From Bacillus wiedmannii (GTDB lineage: Bacteria; Bacillota; Bacilli; Bacillales; Bacillaceae_G), in the NCBI RefSeq assembly GCF_001583695.1, contig NZ_LOBC01000050.1:62001-126000 (forward strand): a stretch of 64,000 nucleotides of DNA. The letters run 5' to 3'. This document shows positions 52,148 through 60,203 of this stretch, piece after piece. Position 1 is the first letter of the stretch. Each line of letters begins with the position of its first letter. The notes below the pieces were generated by a model. It saw only the letters and a list, made by a program, of their open reading frames with translations, searched no databases and was not told the DNA's origin. A program made the translations under genes and the position numbers.

Positions 52148-53081
52148 AATGCACCCACTTTTTCTGTAATATCATTTGAATCGCTGTAATGATTAATATA
52201 ATAATTAATAATACAACTGCTATGGCTGCCGAATATCCTTTCTCATTTAAAATAAAGGCATTTTGATAAAATAAATAAACAATAGATTGTGTATTTTCAA
52301 TTACATTACTTGTTCTACCAATCATCATAAAGATGAGATCGAATACTTGAAATGCTCCAATTAAAGACATAATCGTTACGAAGAAAATAACTGGCGATAA
52401 AAGTGGCAATGTAATCTTAAAGAAAATTGTAATTGGCCGGGCTCCATCCATAATTGCCGCTTCATAGTATGTTTTAGGGATGTTTTGGAGACCAGATAGA
52501 AAAATAACCATGTTATATCCTATCCCCCCCCAAATCGCAACTATAATAATTGAATATAATGCAATGTTAGGGTTGGTAAGCCAATTAGGACCATCAATTC
52601 CAAACCATGATAACATGTAATTGAGTAACCCATAGTCAGAATTATAGATCCATTTCCATACCATAGCGATTGCAGCAGGCATTGTAATAACAGGTAAAAA
52701 ATATAATGTTCTATAAAGGGATTTCCCTTTAATGTTTTGATTTAATAGCACCGCTAATATGATGGATAAAAATATACCGATTGGAACAGTAAGCACGATA
52801 TAAATAAATGTATTTTGAAAAGCCTTTCCTAAATCTTTATCAGTAAACATCTTTTTATAGTTTTCTAGTCCAATCCATTCATAGCTACCAAACGCATCCC
52901 ACGCTGTAAAACTAAAATAAATATTTTGCACAATTGGCCACATATAAAAAATGAATAACCCTAACATAGTTGGGGCAATCATGACATATGCCCATATATA
53001 ATCTAATTTCTTTTTCTTTTTATATTTTTTTTGTATATGTGTATTTTTTTGCTCCACTACCTTTATTGATAGATCCTCCAT
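52137..53081 (-). CDS. Carbohydrate ABC transporter permease (MalF/UgpA type)
   Basis: A 314-residue protein with a basic, polar N-terminus (QKKYKKKKKLDYIWAY) and six helices. The EAA loop is IPKTYYEAAIMDGARPITIF then FKITLPLLSPV. The helix-1 region MIAPTMLGLFIFYMWPIVQN and NIYFSFTAWD is typical of sugar permeases. It lies between the binding-protein gene and the MalG-type gene. No ATPase gene is in the operon; MsmX, encoded nearby, is the likely partner. Confidence 0.93.
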   Translation of the reverse strand: MEDLSIKVVEQKNTHIQKKYKKKKKLDYIWAYVMIAPTMLGLFIFYMWPIVQNIYFSFTAWDAFGSYEWIGLENYKKMFTDKDLGKAFQNTFIYIVLTVPIGIFLSIILAVLLNQNIKGKSLYRTLYFLPVITMPAAIAMVWKWIYNSDYGLLNYMLSWFGIDGPNWLTNPNIALYSIIIVAIWGGIGYNMVIFLSGLQNIPKTYYEAAIMDGARPITIFFKITLPLLSPVIFFVTIMSLIGAFQVFDLIFMMIGRTSNVIENTQSIVYLFYQNAFILNEKGYSAAIAVVLLIIILIITAIQMILQKKWVHYDE

Positions 53082-53114
53082 CTCTTCACTCCTCCCATAA
53101 TTTTTGATTTAAAG

Positions 53115-53136
53115 CAAGGAGAGGATCCCTCTCCTT
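53115..53136 (-). terminator. Intercistronic hairpin after the binding-protein gene
   Basis: AAGGAGAGG / CCTCTCCTT around a short loop directly after the stop, with a weak T run. It probably lowers permease expression relative to the binding protein or protects upstream mRNA. Confidence 0.6.
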
Positions 53137-54385
53137 ATTTTTTAGAAAGAACTTCATTTGCTTTCTCTGTTAATTCTTTTGTTGCTTCTTCAACATTCAA
53201 TTCTCCTCCCCATACCCTTTTTAATACTTTTGTTTCTTGCTCCCATAAAGCTCCTGTATTTTTCACACTCGGTAATGGGTAAGAATATTCAAGACCAGTG
53301 ATATACGCTTGTAAATTCAAGTTTGGAACGGATTTAACCCACGCTTCTTGTGTTCCATTAAAAGCAGGAATGACTGTTCCAGTTTCTGCAAACACATCTG
53401 CTGCCTCTTTAGAACCTAAATATTTCACAAATTCCCAAGCTGCATCCGGATATTTTGTTTTCGCTGAGATGACATTTGCTAGACCATGAATCATAACAGC
53501 TCTTTCTTTTCCTTTTGGCATAACAGCAATATTTAAATCAGGATTTTTCTTATATTCTGGTACCATCCAAGGCCCGTCAAAAATCATCGCTACTTTACCT
53601 GATAAAAACAAATCAGATGCTGTTGTCTCTGTCATTTGAGCAAATGTTGGTGATAATCCTTCTTTAATAAAACTAATGTTATAATTAAATGCTTCAATTG
53701 CTTGTGGTTTATTAAATCCTACTGTTTTTTTATCTTTAGAAAGAACATACCCTTTATTTTGATAAATGAGATCATAATAACCACCTTGATTTCCCATTGC
53801 TGCTGCAAATCCCCAAACACCTTTTTCCTTTTTCGTCAATTGCTTTGCAGCTTCTTTCATTTTCTCCCAATCCCATGAATCATCTGGATATGCTACTCCA
53901 GCTTCATCAAATAATTTTTTGTTATACCAAAGTGCCGTTGTATCAAAATCTTTTGGAATACCGTAAGTTTTATTATCTACTGTATATAAATCAACTAAAG
54001 ATTTTGGGTAATTTTCCAATTTATAATTATCTTTTTTCGCTTTATCATCCAAAGGCATCAATACTTTTCCCGAAGCGTATTTCACGACATTTGGTCCATT
54101 CATCCAAAATACATCCGGCAATGCATTTCCTGTTGCTGCCGTTTCAAGCTTCTGAAAGTACTGTCCGTACGCTGTTAATTCTATTTTTACTTTAATATTC
54201 GGATGTTTTTCATTAAACTGTTGAACCACTTTCTCCACTGCTGGTAGTTGTTTCTTATCCCAAAGTGCATACCGTAATTCTATTTTTTCATCTTTAGATG
54301 ACGTGTTAACTTTTTCGCCACTGTTAGAACATCCTACTATTGCCAATAGCAATGTTGACAAAAAGAAAATAAACCACTTTTTCAT
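53135..54385 (-). CDS. Sugar ABC transporter substrate-binding lipoprotein
   Basis: A 416-residue family-1 solute-binding protein. The lipobox is AIVGC after a KKWFIFFLSTLLL signal, so it is anchored outside the membrane. The body shows VVQQFNEKHPNIKVKIELTA, the PDVFWMNGPNVVKYA domain-1 hallmark, YNKKLFDEAGVAYPDDSWDW, and AAWEFVKYLGSKEAAD. It is probably specific for an amino sugar or GalNAc-containing oligosaccharide, judged by the operon. The start at ATG 54383-54385 follows GGAGGAAAAGG. Confidence 0.92.
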   Translation of the reverse strand: MKKWFIFFLSTLLLAIVGCSNSGEKVNTSSKDEKIELRYALWDKKQLPAVEKVVQQFNEKHPNIKVKIELTAYGQYFQKLETAATGNALPDVFWMNGPNVVKYASGKVLMPLDDKAKKDNYKLENYPKSLVDLYTVDNKTYGIPKDFDTTALWYNKKLFDEAGVAYPDDSWDWEKMKEAAKQLTKKEKGVWGFAAAMGNQGGYYDLIYQNKGYVLSKDKKTVGFNKPQAIEAFNYNISFIKEGLSPTFAQMTETTASDLFLSGKVAMIFDGPWMVPEYKKNPDLNIAVMPKGKERAVMIHGLANVISAKTKYPDAAWEFVKYLGSKEAADVFAETGTVIPAFNGTQEAWVKSVPNLNLQAYITGLEYSYPLPSVKNTGALWEQETKVLKRVWGGELNVEEATKELTEKANEVLSKK

Positions 54386-54590
54386 CCCTTTTCCTCCTCT
54401 AGAAACAATCATCTATATAACAAAATCTTTACTTATGTTTCTTGTAACTCACTGACAACAAATTAAACTAATATAATCAACTTTACAAAAGATTTGGAGC
54501 ACCTTGTAAATAAAGCGTTCACAAACGAATTTTATTCATTTATAAAAACAATGCTCTTCTCTCCCTTCCTATCAATTTTAGTAGACTTAT

Positions 54591-54605
54591 GTCATTACCA
54601 GTTGA
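54591..54605 (-). promoter_or_regulatory. Candidate GntR operator, importer promoter (proximal)
   Basis: Minus strand TCAACTGGTAATGAC. It is identical to the distal copy over CAACTGGTAATGAC and about 205 bases before the binding-protein start. Confidence 0.5.
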
Positions 54606-54667
54606 AGGAATAAACTATCATTGATATATTATTTATACATATACCAATTCGATCACGACATGATGTT

Positions 54668-54681
54668 GTCATTACCAGTTG
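54668..54681 (-). promoter_or_regulatory. Candidate GntR operator, importer promoter (distal)
   Basis: Minus strand CAACTGGTAATGAC, 77 bases from the proximal copy (about seven helical turns), with AT-rich promoter-like sequence (TATAAAT) between them. Confidence 0.5.
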
Positions 54682-54819
54682 TTATGAAGTATAACACTAT
54701 CACTTTTTCCTCCGCAATATATTTTCTGAATTTTTTAAATTTTTAACGCGAACTATGTCAATCCATTATCCCTATAGCATTTGTTATTAATAAATAATAT
54801 AAAGATAAGGAGTGTTCAT

Positions 54820-55683
54820 ATGATTCAACAATTAAAAAGATATTACGATAAAGATATAAAAATTAATGAGGCCATACTTTCTGAAGATTACAGTTGGTTT
54901 TTGATTGATGGGAATAGAGTAGGAATTCGTAAATCTCGCTTACATAAACAAGAGTGTCAATTACTTTCATCCCTCTTAACTCCCCTCCATACTGACACAT
55001 GCTATGAAACAGAAATAGAAAAGTATTGGTACGAAGCATTATATCAGAGTAAAGATATTCAAATAACATCTGTACGCTTTTTACATTTCTTCACAACGCA
55101 TCCTATAACGGAACGAGAAGAATTTCATAATGCTTTACATTCAATACTTGGTTTTGATAATCCTACAATATGGGAAACTTCACAAACTGGAGTCCTCATC
55201 TTAACAGAAAATATATCTGAATATAGATTGCAAACAGCCCTTGATACGCTGGAAACAGATTTTTTTATATCCTTATCCTTTTTTGTCGGCAGACACTACA
55301 CCCATACCAATCAAATTTCTCACTTGTATCAATGGGAACGAAATTTATTTTCTTATCTTTCTCCCTATCTATCAAAGAAAATTACATACATTGAACAACT
55401 CCTTCCTTATCAATTAATGACCTTATTACCAAAAGAAAAGAGGGAAAAATATACAAATCATTTATTAGCACATGTTTTCAATGATAAAGAGCTAATAGAG
55501 AGTATTAAAGTATTCTTCCAATGTAATTTAAATGTATCACTTGCGGCCAAACAATTATATTTACACCGAAATACTTTACAGTATCGAATTGACAAATTCA
55601 TTGAAAAAACAGGATTGAATATAAAAACATTTGAAGGTGCTGTGGCTGTCTATTTGGCTTTTCTTTCTTTGAACATCTCGTAA
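54820..55683 (+). CDS. PucR/CdaR-type helix-turn-helix regulator (YxkF-like)
   Basis: A 287-residue cytosolic protein. The N-terminal two thirds (about 1-220) form an unrecognised sensor region. The C-terminal HTH_30 domain reads FQCNLNVSLAAKQLYLHRNT followed by LQYRIDKFIEKTGLN, the hallmark of PucR/CdaR regulators. In Bacillus subtilis the yxkF gene is likewise next to msmX, so this is probably the equivalent arrangement and it may control msmX. I start at ATG 54820 behind AAGGAGTG. It is divergent from the importer operon. Confidence 0.82.
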   Translation: MIQQLKRYYDKDIKINEAILSEDYSWFLIDGNRVGIRKSRLHKQECQLLSSLLTPLHTDTCYETEIEKYWYEALYQSKDIQITSVRFLHFFTTHPITEREEFHNALHSILGFDNPTIWETSQTGVLILTENISEYRLQTALDTLETDFFISLSFFVGRHYTHTNQISHLYQWERNLFSYLSPYLSKKITYIEQLLPYQLMTLLPKEKREKYTNHLLAHVFNDKELIESIKVFFQCNLNVSLAAKQLYLHRNTLQYRIDKFIEKTGLNIKTFEGAVAVYLAFLSLNIS

Positions 55684-55785
55684 TTTTGCATAAAAAAATT
55701 AATATTTTTTGTGCAACTTGCCAATTCACCTTACAATCGATAAATCTTATAATTCAGTTAATTATAAAAATAGGGGTGATGTATA

Positions 55786-56889
55786 ATGGCCGAACTCGTA
55801 TTAGATCATATTTTCAAATTATATGATAATAAAACAACTGCTGTTTCTGATTTCAATTTACATATTCAAGATAAAGAATTTATTGTATTTGTTGGTCCTT
55901 CTGGTTGTGGAAAATCAACTACTCTACGTATGATTGCAGGTTTAGAAGATATTTCTAATGGCTCATTTTATATTGATGGTAAACTTATGAATGATGTCGC
56001 TCCAAAAGATCGTGACATTGCAATGGTATTTCAAAATTATGCACTATACCCACATATGTCTGTTTACGATAATATGGCGTTTGGTTTAAAATTACGAAAA
56101 CTACCAAAAGATGAAATTAATCATCGCGTAACTGAGGCGGCAAAAATATTAGGTCTTGAAGATTATTTAAAGCGAAAACCAAAAGCATTATCGGGTGGGC
56201 AGCGACAGCGTGTTGCATTAGGAAGAGCTATCGTTCGTGACGCAAAAGTATTCTTAATGGACGAGCCTCTATCCAATTTAGATGCTAAATTACGTGTAAG
56301 TATGCGTTCAGAAATTTCTAAGCTTCATCGCCGTTTAAACACAACTACTATATATGTAACACATGACCAAACGGAAGCAATGACAATGGCATCACGCCTT
56401 GTTGTGATGAAAGATGGTATCATCCAACAAGTTGGTACACCAAAAGAAGTCTATGATACTCCTGAGAATGTTTTTGTTGGCGGATTCATTGGTTCTCCGG
56501 CCATGAATTTTTTTACTGGAACATTAAAAGATAACTATTTTCATATAGAAAACATTCGTTTTAAAGTACCAGAAGGACAATTACAAAAATTGCAGAAAAA
56601 GGGATACAACCAAAAAACACTTATACTCGGTATTCGTCCAGAAGACATTCACGATGAACCAATTGTCCTTCAATCTTCTCCTGATTCAACTGTCGAAATT
56701 AATATTGAAGTTGCTGAATTATTAGGTGCTGAGACTATGATACATGGAAAACTTGAAAATCAAAGTTTTGTCGCACGAATTAATGCTCGATCAGAACTGA
56801 AAGCTGGCGATAAGCTTTCAGTAGCCTTTAGTTTAACAAAAGCACATTTTTTTGATAGTGATACAGAAGTACGTATACGTAACAATTAA
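55786..56889 (+). CDS. msmX: Multi-sugar ABC transporter ATPase
   Basis: A 367-residue ABC ATPase of the MalK/UgpC/MsmX type. Walker A is GPSGCGKST, the Q-loop is FQNYALYPHMSV, the signature is LSGGQRQRVALGRAIV, Walker B is VFLMDEPLSNLDAK and the switch is THDQTEAMTM. The C-terminal quarter is the TOBE/regulatory domain with LGIRPEDIHDEP. MsmX energises several sugar importers that lack their own ATPase. The neighbouring importer (52-54 kb) lacks one, so it is the obvious partner. The gene follows the YxkF-like regulator by about 100 bases and has its own GGGGTGATG site. Confidence 0.94.
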   Translation: MAELVLDHIFKLYDNKTTAVSDFNLHIQDKEFIVFVGPSGCGKSTTLRMIAGLEDISNGSFYIDGKLMNDVAPKDRDIAMVFQNYALYPHMSVYDNMAFGLKLRKLPKDEINHRVTEAAKILGLEDYLKRKPKALSGGQRQRVALGRAIVRDAKVFLMDEPLSNLDAKLRVSMRSEISKLHRRLNTTTIYVTHDQTEAMTMASRLVVMKDGIIQQVGTPKEVYDTPENVFVGGFIGSPAMNFFTGTLKDNYFHIENIRFKVPEGQLQKLQKKGYNQKTLILGIRPEDIHDEPIVLQSSPDSTVEINIEVAELLGAETMIHGKLENQSFVARINARSELKAGDKLSVAFSLTKAHFFDSDTEVRIRNN

Positions 56890-56923
56890 ACAAGCTTAAT
56901 TGGTTATCCTAAAGTCAGACGTA

Positions 56924-56962
56924 CGAAAAAAGCTGTGTAGTATGGCCTCTACACAGCTTTTT
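56924..56962 (+). terminator. Terminator of msmX
   Basis: AAAAAGCTGTGTAG / CTACACAGCTTTTT hairpin with T run. Confidence 0.88.
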
Positions 56963-57495
56963 CCTCTAATCCCCTAAATATATTGAATATACTATTTAAC
57001 GTTCTAATGAGGGCATTCTGCTCTCAAACATTTTGATGTCACTCATTTTATTCGCAGGGCTAAGGAGTGATTGTCCGTGTACTTAAAAACAAATGAACGC
57101 GATTAGTATCACATAACATTACGATACTAACCATGTCAAGCTCGTTACATATCCCTTCAACCAATACTTTGAAACACTCTTCTATAATCATTTATTTCGG
57201 AAAAATCAAACAAAAAATCTGAAGAAACTACCTATACTTTGGATACTTAAATTACCACGAACCTTACGATTTTTAGTAGCATTCCGGATCCAGCTCCCCT
57301 TTCATTCTATGCCTAAAGGCGATCGGCTTTCTTGTTGGGGAAAAGCTGTACTAACACTAAGTATAAGCGTAACAACTGAGATAATGACTCCTAATCCGAT
57401 ATTCACAAAACAAACTCTTACATTATATGGTATACCCTTTCCCAAAAAGAAAATAATAATAAATAAATCCGTTACAGAATGGGAGCCCTCTAAAA
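56963..57495. other. 530-base stretch without recognisable gene
   Basis: No open frame with a proper ribosome binding site is seen. A minus-strand frame at 57302-57547 has one hydrophobic helix but runs through the start of the next gene, so it may be a gene remnant at most. Confidence 0.5.
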
Positions 57496-57960
57496 ATGAA
57501 ACGAAAAATATTTTCTCTCTTTGCACTAATCTGTTTAGCACTACCAATACAAGCTAGTGCATACACATTTCAATCACTACCAATTGAATCAAAGTCAAAA
57601 CAGTGGTATATCCAAATTGATAAATCTTATAACGCAAACAAGCAAGTAGTGCAGCCAAAACAGGGTGTGTATGATACATATCGTTTACTCGTTAAAAACA
57701 TTGGGAGTGATGTATCCAATGTATCTGTAGAAATACTTGATAACAATCCTACCTCTAAAGCTACTGTTAAACCTACGACACCTAATATAAACGTTTCTAA
57801 AAGTCAGACAGGCTCTGACTACATGGTATTCCCTTTAGACTTTAACAGCCATAATTTCAAAGTCGTCATTACTTGGGAAGAAAAAAATTTCTCGTATAAT
57901 GGCCATCCGGTAAATGAGAGTGAAAAAATGAAACAAACATTTGTGTTTAATGAAGAGTAA
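57496..57960 (+). CDS. Secreted protein of unknown function
   Basis: A 154-residue protein with a clear Sec signal peptide (MKRKIFSLFALICLALPIQA, cleavage near SASA-Y). The mature part is beta-rich and polar, with YRLLVKNIGSDVSNVSVEIL resembling an immunoglobulin-like or DUF11-type domain. It has no cysteines and no sorting signal, so it is probably released or loosely wall-bound. The family is not recognised. The start has a GGGAG site. A terminator shared with the converging gene follows at once. Confidence 0.78.
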   Translation: MKRKIFSLFALICLALPIQASAYTFQSLPIESKSKQWYIQIDKSYNANKQVVQPKQGVYDTYRLLVKNIGSDVSNVSVEILDNNPTSKATVKPTTPNINVSKSQTGSDYMVFPLDFNSHNFKVVITWEEKNFSYNGHPVNESEKMKQTFVFNEE

Positions 57961-57988
57961 GCCCTAATTTGATTAGGGCTTACTCTTG
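57954..57988. terminator. Bidirectional terminator
   Basis: AAGAGTAAGCCCTAAT / ATTAGGGCTTACTCTT around a three-base loop; it overlaps the ends of both converging genes. Confidence 0.85.
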
Positions 57989-58258
57989 CTTTTTAAAACC
58001 AGCTTGTATCGCTTCTGTCACTTCTTTTGTGATTTCCATTTTTGTTGCTACCGTACTAATTTTCTTGTCCCAAATATGTACGGTAGGCTTTTCGTTACAA
58101 AGATGCTTTATTAATACTAGTTGATTATATGTTAGCTTATTTCCTCTATGGGTAGCGATATAGACTGTGAAATTTTTTGCTTCAAATACCTTTTCTCCTA
58201 AAATATATTTACATCCCAACTCATCTACTAGTAAATCATGTAGGTTTTCTATATTCAT
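57980..58258 (-). CDS. Hypothetical 92-residue protein
   Basis: A soluble protein with no signal or membrane segment. It begins MNIENLHDLLVDELGCKYIL and ends with a helical, charged tail (KEVTEAIQAGFKKQE). I do not recognise the family. The start follows AAAAGGGG. It lies 28 bases after the MFS gene on the same strand and may be co-transcribed with it. Confidence 0.7.
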   Translation of the reverse strand: MNIENLHDLLVDELGCKYILGEKVFEAKNFTVYIATHRGNKLTYNQLVLIKHLCNEKPTVHIWDKKISTVATKMEITKEVTEAIQAGFKKQE

Positions 58259-58286
58259 ATACCATATCCCCTTTTAGCTTACATAA

Positions 58287-59549
58287 TCAATCGAACCGAC
58301 GAATACTTGGTACAGACAATGCTATTCCAATTGTTACAAGTACTAAAATAGCTAGTGCTATAATCGTTATTTCGCCACCTATGACAGTAGCTAACCAGCC
58401 TACAACCACATAACCTAGTGGCAATAAAGCAAATGAACCTAACATATCAAGGCTTGCCACCCTTCCAAATGCTTCTTCTGGCACAAGCTCTTGTAAACTT
58501 GTTTCCCAAATGAGTCCAAATATCATCATACCGAACCCTTCAATTGCCATTAATCCAATTAGTGCAGGTGCCCAAGCAATAAACGGCATTATTAAAAGCG
58601 CACAACCACTTATTAAAACACCACCATAGGCAAGTAATCCCCGCTTATGCCACCGTTCCCTCCCACCAAATATTAGCGCGGCAATTACAGCTCCAACACC
58701 AGAAGATGCCATTCCTAATCCATACACGTATGCTTCAAAATGATGATGAACATTAAATAACCATGGAATTAATACGACGATAATGCCGGCATAACAAATA
58801 TTTATGAAAGAAAAAACTAAAATTGTAATCCACAGCCACGGATGACTTTTTAAAACGAAAACACCTTCCATAAAATCTTGTTTGTAATCGATTTTTCTCT
58901 TTTCAATAGGTTTTACTTTTTTAAACTTTATCTCTCTTAAAAATAATAAACAAAAAAATGATAACAAATACGTTACTGCATCTAATCCAAACCCTATCCC
59001 AGCAGATGCAACTGAAACGATCAATCCTCCAAGAGCCGGTCCAATTAATCGAATACCTTGATTACTCATTTGTGTTAATGCATTAGCTGCGTTTCGAATT
59101 TCTGGTACAAATACTTTTGCTCTTACAGCTGAATACGCTGGCTGAAATATGCCTTCCATAAGCCCATATAATGCCACTAGTACGTATAGAAATGGAATTG
59201 TTAAAACATCCATAAATATAAGTGTTGCAAGTAATAGCATTAATATACAGCGGATTGTGTCTGTAAATAACATTAATTTTACTCGGTCAATTCGATCTAC
59301 AACTAAACCCGCAAACGGTAAAGCAAGAATATTAGGTAGCATGTACATTGCCATTGTCATCCCCATTACAACTGTTGAACCAGTCAATGAATAAACAACG
59401 ACTGGCAAAATAACCATCGTTATAGAACTCCCTAAAGTCGAAAGTAATTGCCCAATCCACAAAAACTTAAAATGTCGTGACGCTTTAACTGGCAACAATA
59501 ATTTACCAACATACCCCAAAGCTTTTTCTCTTTGTACTTCCCCTTGCAT
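58287..59549 (-). CDS. MFS transporter, MFS_3 (EntS/macrolide-efflux) type
   Basis: A 420-residue, 12-helix facilitator. FKFLWIGQLLSTLGSSITMV in helix 1, the loop FAGLVVDRIDRVKLMLFTDT and VRAKVFVPEIRNAANALTQM (helix 4-5) are hallmarks of the MFS_3 group, which exports siderophores, macrolides or other lipophilic compounds. The substrate cannot be named. The start has GAGGAGAGAG. It is upstream of the 92-residue gene in the same direction. Confidence 0.87.
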   Translation of the reverse strand: MQGEVQREKALGYVGKLLLPVKASRHFKFLWIGQLLSTLGSSITMVILPVVVYSLTGSTVVMGMTMAMYMLPNILALPFAGLVVDRIDRVKLMLFTDTIRCILMLLLATLIFMDVLTIPFLYVLVALYGLMEGIFQPAYSAVRAKVFVPEIRNAANALTQMSNQGIRLIGPALGGLIVSVASAGIGFGLDAVTYLLSFFCLLFLREIKFKKVKPIEKRKIDYKQDFMEGVFVLKSHPWLWITILVFSFINICYAGIIVVLIPWLFNVHHHFEAYVYGLGMASSGVGAVIAALIFGGRERWHKRGLLAYGGVLISGCALLIMPFIAWAPALIGLMAIEGFGMMIFGLIWETSLQELVPEEAFGRVASLDMLGSFALLPLGYVVVGWLATVIGGEITIIALAILVLVTIGIALSVPSIRRFD

Positions 59550-59686
59550 TTCTCTCTCCTCTTTTCAAATGATTATAGACTTTATAATATTTTACTAAAA
59601 ATTCCTAATATTCTTTTTCAATTATATAAGAAACCATTATGTTATGGTAAAATTATCAAAATAAATATAAAGGAGAATACATTATT

Positions 59687-60172
59687 ATGCCTCAAAATTC
59701 TCATAACATCGAGCACCGCATCTATACAATGTGTATGATCCAGCGAAATAATGAAGTTTTACTTATAAAACGCCCCGATCATCGAGGTTTTCCTGGCTAC
59801 ATCGCTCCTGGCGGAAAAGTAGATTTCCCAGAAAGTATCGTTCAAGCTGCTAAACGAGAAGTAAAAGAAGAAACTGGATTACTTGTTTCAAATTTAACTT
59901 TTAAAGGATTAGATGAATACGTAAATCCGAAAGAAAATGTTCGATATATGGTATTTAACTATTGGACAGATTCATTTGAAGGTGAACTCCTTTTGAATCC
60001 TCCTGAAGGCGAATTATTATGGGTGCCAATTGATACAGCATTAAATCTTCCTATGCAAGATTGGTTTAAAGAGAGATTCCCATTATTTTTTGAAATAGGT
60101 ACGTTTGAAATTCAACGTGTTTGGGACCGAGACTTAGATAAACAAGTTGCTATGACAATTACGCATACGTAA
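59687..60172 (+). CDS. Nudix hydrolase (MutT-like)
   Basis: A 161-residue cytosolic pyrophosphatase. The Nudix box is complete: GGKVDFPESIVQAAKREVKE then ETGLL, matching G-x5-E-x7-RE-U-x-EE-x-GU. The upstream NEVLLIKRPDHRGFPGYIAP resembles 8-oxo-dGTP diphosphatases, so nucleotide-pool cleaning is the first guess; other nucleoside-diphosphate substrates are possible. The start follows AAAGGAG. It is monocistronic with a strong terminator. Confidence 0.9.
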   Translation: MPQNSHNIEHRIYTMCMIQRNNEVLLIKRPDHRGFPGYIAPGGKVDFPESIVQAAKREVKEETGLLVSNLTFKGLDEYVNPKENVRYMVFNYWTDSFEGELLLNPPEGELLWVPIDTALNLPMQDWFKERFPLFFEIGTFEIQRVWDRDLDKQVAMTITHT

Positions 60173-60203
60173 AAAAAGCTTGGTATCTCTCCAAGCTTTT
60201 TTC
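60170..60203. terminator. Bidirectional terminator
   Basis: AAAAAAGCTTGG / CCAAGCTTTTTT around a seven-base loop between converging genes. Confidence 0.88.

Noticed and set aside
57302-57547. Minus-strand ORF of 81 codons with a hydrophobic segment
   Set aside because: It overlaps the start of the secreted-protein gene on the other strand, has no convincing ribosome binding site and its N-terminal part is the antisense of a signal peptide. A decayed gene tail remains possible.
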